Source of the DNA: Lachnospiraceae bacterium YSD2013
GTDB lineage: Bacteria > Bacillota > Clostridia > Lachnospirales > Lachnospiraceae
Reading direction: 5' to 3'
Length of the DNA: 64,000 nt
Assembly (NCBI GenBank): GCA_900100895.1
Contig: FMTX01000018.1
Coordinates: 1-64,000 of the forward strand
Shown here: in pieces, positions 16,396-24,145 of the stretch
Layout of the letters: each line of letters opens with the position of its first letter
Numbering within the stretch: the first letter of the stretch is position 1
Made by a program: the position numbers and the translations under genes
Notes under the pieces: generated by a model
Database searches by the model: none
Seen by the model: only the letters and a program-made list of their open reading frames with translations
What the model was told of the DNA's origin: nothing

Positions 16396-16842
16396 ATGGA
16401 AATCGAAAGAAAGTTTTTAATAAAAGAAGGTGCCTTCCCCTTCCGTGACTACCCCTACAAGGATTACGAGCAGGGCTATCTTAACACCAAGCCCGTTGTG
16501 CGCGTGCGCCACGAGGGTGACGATTACGTCCTTACTTACAAAGGCAAAGGCATGATGGTCCGTGAGGAATACAACCTTCCTTTGAACAAAGAAAGTTTCG
16601 AGCACCTAATTGCCAAGGCTGACGGCAACATTATCCGCAAGCGTCGCTACTTTATACCCCTTGGCGAGCTTACTGTCGAGCTTGACGAATTCCGCGAGCC
16701 CTTTGCGCCGCTTCTCATGGCCGAAGTCGAGTTTCCGTCGGAAGAAGCCGCACGTTCTTTTGCCCCGCCCGAGTGGTTCGGCGAGGATGTGACGCTTAAT
16801 AAGGAATACCACAATGCGACAATGAGTCAAAAGAAATTTTAG
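16396..16842 (+). CDS. CYTH domain protein (triphosphate tunnel metalloenzyme)
   Basis: A 148-residue CYTH protein. The N-terminal EIERKFLI matches the family ExExK motif, and paired charged strands (RVRHEGDDYVLTYKGKG, RKRRYFIPLGELTVELDEF, AEVEFPSEEAA) build the tunnel that binds triphosphates with divalent metal. Members include inorganic triphosphatases and class IV adenylate cyclases; the exact reaction is uncertain. A longer frame begins at 16354, but the ATG at 16396 matches the conserved N-terminus and has AAGGA upstream. Confidence 0.88.
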   Translation: MEIERKFLIKEGAFPFRDYPYKDYEQGYLNTKPVVRVRHEGDDYVLTYKGKGMMVREEYNLPLNKESFEHLIAKADGNIIRKRRYFIPLGELTVELDEFREPFAPLLMAEVEFPSEEAARSFAPPEWFGEDVTLNKEYHNATMSQKKF

Positions 16843-16846
16843 ATGT

Positions 16847-16874
16847 AAAAAGCGCCGTTTATACGACGCTTTTT
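16847..16874. terminator. Bidirectional terminator between CYTH gene and exporter gene
   Basis: AAAAAGCG and CGCTTTTT pair (with CC-GT/AC-GA extension) between two convergent stop codons. Confidence 0.8.
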
Positions 16875-16885
16875 CTTATGTTTCA

Positions 16886-19063
16886 TTAGTTTAAGTATTG
16901 TATCCGCGCAAGTTCTGCGTACTTACCTTCCGCGGCGCACAGTTCGTCATGCGTTCCCGCTTCCGTAATCTTTCCATTTTCAAATGCATAAATTCTGTCG
17001 CAGTTTCTGATAAGACTGAGCCTGTGAGCGATGATTATCACTGTAATGTCCCGGGCAAAAGAATCGAGTGACTCGGTAAGAGACTTCTCCGTCAAAGCAT
17101 CCAGATTGCTGGTGGCTTCGTCAAGTATCAGTATGCGAGGCTTCTTAACAATTGCTCTTGCTATGGCGAGCCTCTGCTTTTGCCCGCCCGACAGATTGGA
17201 ACCGTTTTCTTCAATCAGCGTATCGTAACCAAGTGGCATCTCTTCTATGAAGTCATGTGCCATCGCGGTCTTGGCCGCCGCTACCACATCTTCCTGCGTT
17301 GCGTGCTCGCAACCGATAGCTATATTCTCGGTCACCGTACCTCGGAACAAGAAAGTATCCTGAGGAATGTAGACCACATTCTCTCGCAGCGCGCTCTTTG
17401 AAATATCCGAAATATTGGTTCCGCCAATCTCGATTGTTCCGCCCTTTGCCTCGTAAAATCCGAGAAGGAGCTTGGCTATTGTAGTCTTGCCTGAGCCGCT
17501 GTCACCCACAAAGGCAACATGCTCGCCGGACGCTATATTTGCGCTTATGCCGCTTATTACTTCTTTTCTGAAGCCGTAAGAGAAATGAACATCCTTAACA
17601 GAAATGCTGTTGTCCGCCGGAAAAGCTTTGTCGGCGTCCTTCTTGCCTTCCTCATCAAGCTCCATGACTTCGTTAAGCCTGTCGGCTGCAACCATGGCGG
17701 TCTGCACCTGAGGCTGGAGGTTAATAATGCTTTTCAACGGTTCCATGAAGAATGACATAAGCGAGCTGAATGCAAGCACCGTACCAATGCTTATCTCGCC
17801 CCTTATTACGCTCATGGCGCCGACCCAGATTATCACGCTTGTGCCCACAAGCTCGGTGGCACTCTTCAGGGCATCCTGGGCATTTATGGAATAGTACATC
17901 TTTGAAACGCTGCTCATGTATGCATCAAATCGCGAATCGCCCTTGTCGATGACATTCGTCTCAGTCCGATACGCTTTGACTGTCATGATGCCGTTTAGGG
18001 ACTCCACCAAATGTGAGGTGAGTTTCGCGCCATTCTCCATCACTTCTTCGTTAAGCCTTCTGAAAAGCCCGTTGTAAGCAAGCGCAATCACCGCATATAC
18101 CAGCACTACCGCAAGGGCAATAAAGAACATCTTTGCATTCTGCAAGTACAGAACTATCGCCCCGGCAATGGCCATCAGCGTATCTACCATTATCGTGACC
18201 GTCGCCCCGATGACAGCCTCCCTGACCTTGCCCGCGTCGGTGAACCTCGAAACCACCTCACCGATTCTTCTGCTGTCAAAGAAAGTCATCGGCAGCTTCA
18301 TAACATGCTTAAAATATCCAAACACCAGTGAAGTATCCACTTTTCTTCCAAGCGATATCAAAAGGTGCCTTCTGAAGGCGTTTAACAATACCCTGAAAAC
18401 ATTTAGCAAAATAACGCCGACAGAAACCGCCGCAAGCGTCTTTTCAAGCGCATTCGGAAGGATATCATCAAGGATTTCTTTTAAAAAGAAAGAGCTGAGA
18501 ATTCCGGCAGCCGAAAAAAGAACGGATGCGGCAAAAACTGCCGCAAGTATACCTCTGTGTGTAAGCAATACTTCAAGCGCTTTTCTTATGCCGCCTTTTG
18601 ACCGTGCCATGGTCGGCGCTTCATCAGTTTTTTCAAGAACAACAATTACACCCGACCACTTATATGTGTGGCGGCCTTTTGCCGGTTTTTTCTTTCCCGT
18701 AAATTCATCTATAGTTAAATGCACCAATCCCGCTGCAGGATCGGCGATTATCAGTTTTCCGTCTTTAATCTTATGTATTACTACAAAGTGAAGTAAGCCA
18801 TCGTCTACCACCACGTGGGCAATGCATGGCGTGTCAAGGTCACTTGTAAGTGCCTCTTCGGTGCCTTTGTAGCCTTTGGCATTATATCCGAGTCTCGATG
18901 CGGCATAAATCAACCCCTTAACATTCGTGCCCATCTTGTCGGTTCCCGCAGCCTCGCGAATCTTGGCGATGCTGACTCTTCTGTTATCCTGTTTGCATAT
19001 CGTGGCAAGACATGCTGCCGCACAATCCGTCACATCGTGCTGTCTGACACATGCATACTTCAT
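16886..19063 (-). CDS. Peptidase C39-containing ABC exporter (PCAT) for double-glycine peptides
   Basis: A 725-residue single-chain maturation exporter. Residues 1-135 are a C39 cysteine peptidase with RQHDVTDCAAACLATI (catalytic Cys), LLHFVVI (His) and IADPAAG (Asp). A six-helix transmembrane domain (about 165-440) and an ATPase domain follow, with Walker A GDSGSGKTT, signature LSGGQKQRLAIARAI, Walker B ILILDEATSNLD and the H-loop histidine in IIAHRLS. It cuts leader peptides after Gly-Gly while exporting the cargo. The frame opens at 19090, but ATG 19063 has GGAGA upstream. A matching precursor gene is 89 nt upstream. Confidence 0.93.
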   Translation of the reverse strand: MKYACVRQHDVTDCAAACLATICKQDNRRVSIAKIREAAGTDKMGTNVKGLIYAASRLGYNAKGYKGTEEALTSDLDTPCIAHVVVDDGLLHFVVIHKIKDGKLIIADPAAGLVHLTIDEFTGKKKPAKGRHTYKWSGVIVVLEKTDEAPTMARSKGGIRKALEVLLTHRGILAAVFAASVLFSAAGILSSFFLKEILDDILPNALEKTLAAVSVGVILLNVFRVLLNAFRRHLLISLGRKVDTSLVFGYFKHVMKLPMTFFDSRRIGEVVSRFTDAGKVREAVIGATVTIMVDTLMAIAGAIVLYLQNAKMFFIALAVVLVYAVIALAYNGLFRRLNEEVMENGAKLTSHLVESLNGIMTVKAYRTETNVIDKGDSRFDAYMSSVSKMYYSINAQDALKSATELVGTSVIIWVGAMSVIRGEISIGTVLAFSSLMSFFMEPLKSIINLQPQVQTAMVAADRLNEVMELDEEGKKDADKAFPADNSISVKDVHFSYGFRKEVISGISANIASGEHVAFVGDSGSGKTTIAKLLLGFYEAKGGTIEIGGTNISDISKSALRENVVYIPQDTFLFRGTVTENIAIGCEHATQEDVVAAAKTAMAHDFIEEMPLGYDTLIEENGSNLSGGQKQRLAIARAIVKKPRILILDEATSNLDALTEKSLTESLDSFARDITVIIIAHRLSLIRNCDRIYAFENGKITEAGTHDELCAAEGKYAELARIQYLN

Positions 19064-19083
19064 CTTCCCATTCTCCATACAAA

Positions 19084-19116
19084 TAAACATCCACCCGCGG
19101 TGCGAGTGGATGTTTA
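19084..19116 (-). terminator. Intercistronic hairpin between peptide precursor and exporter genes
   Basis: TAAACATCCACCCGC and GCGAGTGGATGTTTA pair with one mismatch and a 3-nt loop. On the minus strand no long T-run follows directly, only TTTATTTG, so it probably acts as a partial terminator or mRNA stabiliser that keeps precursor mRNA above exporter mRNA. The 18 bases at 19081-19098 are identical to 1-18 at the IS200 end. Confidence 0.6.
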
Positions 19117-19151
19117 ATATTAAATTACCAAATAGATGCGAAATCGGTCAA

Positions 19152-19283
19152 TTAGTGACCGCCGCCGGAGCCGGCCAATCCGCCCCATACTTTTTCCCAG
19201 TCAACAGGAAGATATTCCAACTGTCCACCGTTTACGGTCTCAAGCTCCTGGTCGCTTAATTCAACTAAAAGCTCTTTCTTCAT
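19152..19283 (-). CDS. Double-glycine leader peptide precursor (bacteriocin or signal peptide)
   Basis: A 43-codon gene with ribosome-binding site AAAGGAG. The predicted product starts MKKELLVELSDQELETVNGG, a classical class II leader with conserved hydrophobic positions, Glu/Leu spacing and the Gly-Gly cleavage site at residues 19-20. The mature part would be 23 residues, QLEYLPVDWEKVWGGLAGSG plus GGH: two Trp, one Tyr, a glycine-rich tail and no cysteine. It lies directly upstream of the C39 exporter on the same strand. Whether the mature peptide kills, signals or adheres cannot be seen. No separate immunity gene is evident. Confidence 0.85.
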   Translation of the reverse strand: MKKELLVELSDQELETVNGGQLEYLPVDWEKVWGGLAGSGGGH

Positions 19284-19349
19284 ACCTAAACTCTCCTTTC
19301 TAAACTGTAATCTATTTCAATAATGCCCCAATGTTTCTTGCAAGAATTG

Positions 19350-19378
19350 GTATGAGGCAATTATAATTCATCTGTCAA
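19350..19378 (-). promoter_or_regulatory. Possible promoter of the peptide-exporter unit
   Basis: On the minus strand, a perfect -35 TTGACA (19378-19373) is followed after 17 bp by TCATAC (19355-19350), a weak -10. A strong -35 with a poor -10 is common at activated promoters. The untranslated leader would be about 60 nt. Confidence 0.45.
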
Positions 19379-19446
19379 CTTTTGAAAAGGGGTTTAATTG
19401 TTAAATAATATTAATTTTTTCTATACATAGTCTAACATTGCTTCGC

Positions 19447-19483
19447 AAAAAAAGGAGCTGTACCACACGGTACAACTCCTTTA
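19447..19483 (-). terminator. Terminator of the membrane protein gene
   Basis: AAAGGAGCTGTACC and GGTACAACTCCTTT pair around ACAC; on the minus strand a run of eight T follows. Confidence 0.88.
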
Positions 19484-19510
19484 TAACCATTTTCACAATA
19501 AATCTATTCT

Positions 19511-20245
19511 TTACTCGTCAGCTTCGCCGTCTTCAAGCTTAATGCCTTCAGCTTCGATGTTGTCGCGCTTTGCACAGGTCTTGCAAAGACGAGTCTTGTT
19601 GTCGGCGATTGCCTGATCGACATCACCTTCGTACAATGTATCGCTGTTGTTTAAGTGTGAGCAGTCTGCGCTGGTGTGATATACCTTACCGAACTGTGTC
19701 CAGTATACTTCGCCGGTAATGGCTGCTTCTGCAGCTGCCTTTTCTTCGGAAGAAATAGGGTTCCAGTCGTAGCTGCATAAGCCGCCGATTAAGAGTGCGA
19801 TGATACCTACAACTACTGCGATAGCCTTGGTCTTCTTATCAAGCTTGTTCTGCTTGTCGGTGAAGATCAAAATGATGTAAGGAAGGAAAGCAATGATACA
19901 TACGATAACTCCCATGTTGTTCCAAAGGAAGAACTTAACGGGGTTCTTCTTGGATGCGGGATCGATGCGGTTAGCTTTCTTCCAAAGCTGGGAACCGATG
20001 ATTACAAAGATTAAATCAAGAACCAGAACACCGATAATACCTGCAAGTGTAGGTAAAGGTAATCTGATCTTGTCAAAATATAATAAAAATCCTAATACTT
20101 CAAAACAAATTGCAACAAGCCAGCAAATAATTGCGCCGCATCTTAAGCCACCTGCGTTGCCTACAGGCTTAGCTTCTTTAATGGTCTTACCGTCTTCGGT
20201 CTTCTCAACCTTGACGATTTTGCGTTCCTTTTTCTCTTCTGCCAT
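19511..20245 (-). CDS. Four-helix membrane protein with C-terminal Cys-rich motif domain
   Basis: I do not recognise the whole protein (244 residues). After a charged N-terminus come four hydrophobic segments (around residues 35-52, 68-85, 108-127 and 138-157). The C-terminal 70 residues hold a motif pattern VYHTSADCSHLNNS...TRLCKTCAKR. This Cys-His-Cys-x2-Cys arrangement resembles the small zinc-binding domain seen in YHxxxC-type secreted and membrane proteins. It lies between two double-glycine peptide genes; a role in peptide immunity is conceivable but not shown. Confidence 0.7.
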   Translation of the reverse strand: MAEEKKERKIVKVEKTEDGKTIKEAKPVGNAGGLRCGAIICWLVAICFEVLGFLLYFDKIRLPLPTLAGIIGVLVLDLIFVIIGSQLWKKANRIDPASKKNPVKFFLWNNMGVIVCIIAFLPYIILIFTDKQNKLDKKTKAIAVVVGIIALLIGGLCSYDWNPISSEEKAAAEAAITGEVYWTQFGKVYHTSADCSHLNNSDTLYEGDVDQAIADNKTRLCKTCAKRDNIEAEGIKLEDGEADE

Positions 20246-20426
20246 GGTTACTCTCCCTGTATGATAGTGTGTGCGCGGGTACCTCCCGCGCCAAAATTAT
20301 TATATAACAAAATAAACTGTCATTTCAATACTTTGCGTCTTCTATGATAGATAATAATTGACTTTTTCTTGCTAAAAACTCATAATTAAATTCAAAGAGG
20401 TATAGCCCTCGGAAAAGGAGAGAATC

Positions 20427-21014
20427 ATGGATTTATCTAATGTTTTGGGCCTTTTATCAGGCGGCGAAGTAAGTAAAGTTAGTAAAGAAACAGGCGCATC
20501 CACCAAGGATGTCACAAGCGTTTTGACAACAGCTCTTCCCCTCCTTGCAGGCGGAGCCGATAAAAAGAAAGCGAGCGAAGCTGCGGCCAAGAAAACCGGC
20601 CTCTCCCTTGAGACCGTTCTTCCCATCATCACCGCTGCACTTCCCCTTCTCCAGAAACTAATCAACACCAATGCCGATGAAGAAACCACTTCCACCGGCA
20701 AGAAGAAGAAAAAGAAGCCCGCAGCCGGACAGTCTCAGGCATCCGGCGCTCTCGGCCTTCTCGGCGGATTACTCGGTGGCGGAAGCTCCTCAGGTAGCAG
20801 CTCAGGCGGCGGATTGTTAAGCGGTCTTGCAAGCTTGGTAAACACCTCTACCGAAGAGGAAGAAGAAAAACCTAAGAAACCCGCAACCAAGAAGAAAAAG
20901 ACTACTTCAAGCAGCACTACAGCTAAGAAGAAACCCGCAAGCAGCACTACTGCTGCCAAGAAGAAAACTTCTTCAAGCACCACGGCCAAGAAAAAGACTA
21001 CTGTCAAGAAATAG
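20427..21014 (+). CDS. DUF937-like protein with lysine-rich histone H1-like tail
   Basis: A 195-residue protein in three parts. Residues 1-85 resemble DUF937 (NVLGLLSGGEVSKVSKETGA, then a second LPLLAGG repeat). Residues 105-145 are a Gly/Ser/Leu-rich linker. Residues 150-195 are a low-complexity tail of KKK, TT, SSS and AKKK units, like the C-terminal tails of bacterial histone H1-like proteins. The tail should bind nucleic acid or other polyanions. Function is unknown. It is a single-gene unit with a strong terminator, on the opposite strand to its neighbours. Confidence 0.75.
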   Translation: MDLSNVLGLLSGGEVSKVSKETGASTKDVTSVLTTALPLLAGGADKKKASEAAAKKTGLSLETVLPIITAALPLLQKLINTNADEETTSTGKKKKKKPAAGQSQASGALGLLGGLLGGGSSSGSSSGGGLLSGLASLVNTSTEEEEEKPKKPATKKKKTTSSSTTAKKKPASSTTAAKKKTSSSTTAKKKTTVKK

Positions 21015-21033
21015 AAAGATTCTTGCAAACAGA

Positions 21034-21067
21034 TAAAGGGACCTGCCCTCAAGGCAAGTCCCTTTTT
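21034..21067. terminator. Bidirectional terminator (DUF937 gene and second peptide gene)
   Basis: AAAGGGACCTGCC and GGCAAGTCCCTTT form a stem around CTCAA between two convergent genes. Confidence 0.85.
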
Positions 21068-21110
21068 AGTTTCGAATTGTTCGTTGTTAGGTCAATTGGT
21101 TTAGCTCCAA

Positions 21111-21236
21111 TCACGGACTTGCGCCGTAGGGCTTACCATTTCCATACATCTCATTGAGAGGAAGGCATACATACTTGCCGCCATCAACCGTTTCAAGTTC
21201 TTCTTCTTCCAACTCGATTAAAAGATTCTTCTCCAT
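21111..21236 (-). CDS. Second double-glycine leader peptide precursor (unlinked to an exporter gene)
   Basis: A 41-codon gene. The leader MEKNLLIELEEEELETVDGG closely matches that at 19283, including ELETV-x-GG, and the ribosome-binding site context AAAGGAGAGTT is identical. The mature part would be 21 residues, KYVCLPLNEMYGNGKPYGAS plus P, with a single cysteine. Both mature peptides share Tyr-x-x-Leu-Pro just after the cleavage site. It has its own terminator and is probably processed in trans by the C39 exporter 2 kb away. Single-Cys peptides can dimerise or be modified. Function is unknown. Confidence 0.8.
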   Translation of the reverse strand: MEKNLLIELEEEELETVDGGKYVCLPLNEMYGNGKPYGASP

Positions 21237-21423
21237 ATTGAACTCTCCTTTCCTAATGTACCATAATACCTATCGGTGAACTTATTGTACACCATCATTC
21301 TAAGTGTTTATATGCATATAATTAACGAATAGCGTAACTACTTTTTGTATAAAATATCCTATAGAACATATAATGCCTGCAGCATTTGCGAATACAGTCT
21401 CTTTATGAGTAATCAATCAAAAA

Positions 21424-21454
21424 ACAGACCGACCAATTCACGAGGTCGGTCTGT
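21424..21454 (-). terminator. Terminator of the MarR-Get3 operon
   Basis: ACAGACCGACC and GGTCGGTCTGT pair perfectly (11 bp) around a 9-nt loop; TTTTTTGATT follows on the minus strand. Confidence 0.9.
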
Positions 21455-21458
21455 GTAT

Positions 21459-22613
21459 TTATCCAAAACTTATAATCAGATATCCCTCTTCGAATTTTGC
21501 TCCCGTAACATTGAGTTCTTTAAACTCTGCCGGCACAGGGAACCTGCGGCGCTCGTTCTTGACGCCTACGGTTATTTCGGAACCGTCCTGGTTAAGCTCG
21601 AGTTCTTCTTTGGCTGCAAAAGGAAGGTAGATGGTGAGAGTTCGTGCGGCGCTGTCTACACGGTACATTTCTTTTTTGAAGAGGACCTCATCGGGCTGCA
21701 TGTCCTTAAACATAAGGTCGCCGATTCTGCCTAGGTCATCGACGGTGCGAAGCTCGCTGCCCTGAAGCTCCACGTAAATCTTGGGCACTTCGCCGAAGCA
21801 TTCTTTAATCTCTGCCAGGCCTTCCTCCTGACGCTTAATCCACTTGTTGAAGTAGCCTTCCATGGCCTTCGCGGGGTAAATGTGGTTCACGATTACCGCG
21901 TCCACGTTGTAGTGGTAGAGGTAAAGGCAGGTGAAGTTACGCTTCGCCTCGCTGATTACGATTTTCTCGGGTGTTGTCACCACTCTGAGGCTGACGGTGT
22001 CCGTGTCGAGCATCAGCTTCTGAAGGCGCTGCATCTTGTCCATGAGATACTCAACGTCGTCGAATACGTTCTCGCCGGGCATGGGAATCTTCATGAGCCC
22101 TTCTACCACGGGGCCTGCTACTTTCACGCCCACTTTCTTCATGGGAAGCACCTTGTCAATGAGTGTCGAGAAGCGCTCGGGATACTTAAGCAGCGACAGT
22201 GTCTCGCCTGTGGGGGCGCAGTCTACGATGATTACGTCGTACCTGCCGCTTTCATACATCTCCAGAATCTTAAACATAGAAAACAGTTCTTCAAGTCCCG
22301 GAAAAACAAGGAGCTCCTCCGCCTCGATTCCACCTTCACCCCTGCTGGTTATGAGGCGCTTCATGTAGTCCTTGAGATTGCCCCAGCTTTTCTCCCCCTC
22401 GTAAACCGTATCGATTTCCATGGCATCGAGATTGTCGGTGACCTTGGTGGCCTCGCGCCCTACCTTGCAGTCAAAAGAATCTCCCAGGCTGTGGGCCTGA
22501 TCGGTACTCATGATGAGCACCTTCTTACCGGCGCGTGCCAGTTTCACGGCAGTCGCGGCAGCCATACTGGTCTTGCCGACGCCGCCTTTGCCTGTATATA
22601 TAATCACTCTCAT
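21459..22613 (-). CDS. Get3/ArsA-family ATPase with C-terminal HSP20-like domain (copy 1)
   Basis: A 384-residue ATPase. The deviant Walker A YTGKGGVGKTS is at the N-terminus, switch I STDQAHSLGDSF follows, and the switch II region VDCAPTGETLSLLKYPE is typical of ArsA/TRC40. The last 85 residues form a beta-rich segment like the ArsA HSP20-type domain. There is no CxxC zinc motif and none of the metalloid-site cysteines, so arsenite pumping is unlikely. The second gene of the pair is upstream at 24046, with an 80-residue protein between. Such ATPases deliver or chaperone membrane proteins, but the client here is unknown. Confidence 0.85.
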   Translation of the reverse strand: MRVIIYTGKGGVGKTSMAAATAVKLARAGKKVLIMSTDQAHSLGDSFDCKVGREATKVTDNLDAMEIDTVYEGEKSWGNLKDYMKRLITSRGEGGIEAEELLVFPGLEELFSMFKILEMYESGRYDVIIVDCAPTGETLSLLKYPERFSTLIDKVLPMKKVGVKVAGPVVEGLMKIPMPGENVFDDVEYLMDKMQRLQKLMLDTDTVSLRVVTTPEKIVISEAKRNFTCLYLYHYNVDAVIVNHIYPAKAMEGYFNKWIKRQEEGLAEIKECFGEVPKIYVELQGSELRTVDDLGRIGDLMFKDMQPDEVLFKKEMYRVDSAARTLTIYLPFAAKEELELNQDGSEITVGVKNERRRFPVPAEFKELNVTGAKFEEGYLIISFG

Positions 22614-22626
22614 GTGTGTGTTCTCC

Positions 22627-22869
22627 TTACTGAATGTCTACTTTCTTGACGCGGTCTTCGGTCTCCCCGCTATTGTCGGTGCCGGCGCCCGCGCCCGTTC
22701 CGAAGGCGCACTCGCGCCCGAATCTTATGACGCTTTCTTTTACCAGCGCCTTCAGCTCCTTGGCTATCACTTCAATATGTCCTGCCGACTCCTTGGGAAG
22801 GAGCTCCATTATTGCTTTCTTTTGATACTCGCTTGCGCGTTTGATTCGTTGTCTTAACTCTCTATTCAT
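22627..22869 (-). CDS. Small helical protein between two Get3-like ATPases
   Basis: I do not recognise this 80-residue protein. Residues 1-50 are highly charged and helix-forming (NRELRQRIKRASEYQKKAIM, then a second helix around LPKESAGHIEVIAKELKALV). A short FGTGAGAGT linker and an acidic/basic tail follow. It overlaps the upstream ATPase by 8 nt and lies 13 nt before the next, so all three should be translated together, which suggests a shared complex, for example as a dimerisation or client adaptor. Confidence 0.7.
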   Translation of the reverse strand: MNRELRQRIKRASEYQKKAIMELLPKESAGHIEVIAKELKALVKESVIRFGRECAFGTGAGAGTDNSGETEDRVKKVDIQ

Positions 22870-24046
22870 TCTCGTCTCCTTTCTCCTCTTTGGTGAAAAG
22901 AATGTTTAACTTGCCGTCCTCGTATCCTGCTTTGGCCACGCTTAAGTTCATGAGCGTATTGGGAAGAGGAATGTTTCTTTTGAAGTTACCTATCTTGATT
23001 ACTATGTCCGCGCCAGCCTGGAAGAGGTCGATGTCGCCCTTGTCGGCGCAGGGAATGTTGACCTTAAGCACGTAGCCGTCGGCGGTCTTTTCGAAGCTTT
23101 CGCGCTCCGTCGTGGCGTGGCTTGCGAATACGTCCTTGTCCGCGAGAGCATCATTTACAAGTCTTTCGACGTTCTTAATGCCCTTGAGTTCCTCGTCGTA
23201 CCAGGGAATCTCGCAGATGGGGAGTCCCGCGAAGGTGCTCTTAAGCACATCGATGTAATCCTTCTGGAGCCTTATCCACTTGTCAAAGAAATCGTTGCCG
23301 ATATCCTCAGGCAGGATTCTGTTGATGTAGAGACCGTCTACGTTGAAATTGTAGAGATTCATGTACATGTAGTTACGCTTGGTCTCCTCGACCACCATCT
23401 TCTCGGGCACGCTGACGATGCGCACGCTTGTGGTCTCGCGGTTCTTAAGAAGCTCCTGAAGCTCCGAAAGCTTCATGTAAATCTTCTCGATATCGTTCAT
23501 CGCCTGCTTGTTAGGCATCTCAATCTTAAAAAGCGACTTCGATACCGGCGCGAGTACACGGACACCTACCTTACCTATCGGGAAAAGCTTCTCCATGTAC
23601 CACGAAAGCATCTCGGGGAACTTAAGAAGCGATAACGTCTCACCCGTCGGTGCGCAGTCCACGATTATGCGGTCATATGTGCCGCTCTTGTGAAGCTCAG
23701 CGATTTTTAACAGCGAAAAAAGTTCTTCCGTTCCCGGTATGATTCCTATGTCCGCCGGTGCCAGTTCGTCTGCTCCCGCCAGCAGGTTCTTGGCATATCT
23801 GATTATGTCTGCGAAGTCAGTCTCGCACACATACGCGGGGTCTATCTCGTAAATATCAAGGTTCGGCATAACCGTCTCGACATCTCTGGAAAGCTTGCGC
23901 TCAAAGATATCCCCGAGATTGTGCGCCATGTCGGTGCTGACAAGAAGCGTTTTCTTGCCTTCTTTGGCGCTTTTATAAGCGTGGGCCGCCGCAATACTGC
24001 TTTTGCCGACTCCGCCTTTACCTGTGAAAATGTATATTCTGCTCAT
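22862..24046 (-). CDS. Get3/ArsA-family ATPase with C-terminal HSP20-like domain (copy 2)
   Basis: A 394-residue paralogue of the ATPase at 21459. It has FTGKGGVGKSS, STDMAHNLGDIFE and VDCAPTGETLSLLKFPE in the usual order, then an HSP20-like end (LKVNIPCADKGDIDLFQAGA) and a charged tail. Two single-domain paralogues encoded together may form a heterodimer, as an analogue of the tandem domains of ArsA or the Get3 homodimer. No metal-binding CxxC is present. It is the first ATPase after the MarR gene, with a 99-nt gap that holds a copy of the putative operator. Confidence 0.85.
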   Translation of the reverse strand: MSRIYIFTGKGGVGKSSIAAAHAYKSAKEGKKTLLVSTDMAHNLGDIFERKLSRDVETVMPNLDIYEIDPAYVCETDFADIIRYAKNLLAGADELAPADIGIIPGTEELFSLLKIAELHKSGTYDRIIVDCAPTGETLSLLKFPEMLSWYMEKLFPIGKVGVRVLAPVSKSLFKIEMPNKQAMNDIEKIYMKLSELQELLKNRETTSVRIVSVPEKMVVEETKRNYMYMNLYNFNVDGLYINRILPEDIGNDFFDKWIRLQKDYIDVLKSTFAGLPICEIPWYDEELKGIKNVERLVNDALADKDVFASHATTERESFEKTADGYVLKVNIPCADKGDIDLFQAGADIVIKIGNFKRNIPLPNTLMNLSVAKAGYEDGKLNILFTKEEKGDENE

Positions 24047-24071
24047 TATTTCGCCTTTCGTGTAATTCTTT

Positions 24072-24136
24072 GTATGAATAGTTCGTGTGCCGAAGTATTT
24101 CTTTTTATGTAAGGCAGCGACCGTAACCGTGCTGCC
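24072..24136 (-). promoter_or_regulatory. Internal MarR-like operator copy and hairpin before the first ATPase gene
   Basis: On the minus strand this gap reads AAATACTTCG-N3-CACGAACTA, matching AAATACTTCG-N3-CTCGAACTA in the marR promoter region (24664-24685, plus strand). A perfect 8-bp stem AAGGCAGC/GCTGCCTT lies at 24111-24136. The pair may form a second control point inside the operon. Confidence 0.5.
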
Positions 24137-24145
24137 TTGGTGTAG

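Noticed and set aside
21111-21236. Pediocin-like (class IIa) bacteriocin based on YGNGK
   Set aside because: In class IIa peptides YGNGV lies at the N-terminus and is followed by a Cys; here the motif is in the second half with no Cys after it.
21459-24046. Arsenic resistance operon
   Set aside because: The ATPases lack the cysteines that bind arsenite, and there is no ArsB, ArsC or ArsR-type gene nearby; the regulator is MarR-type.
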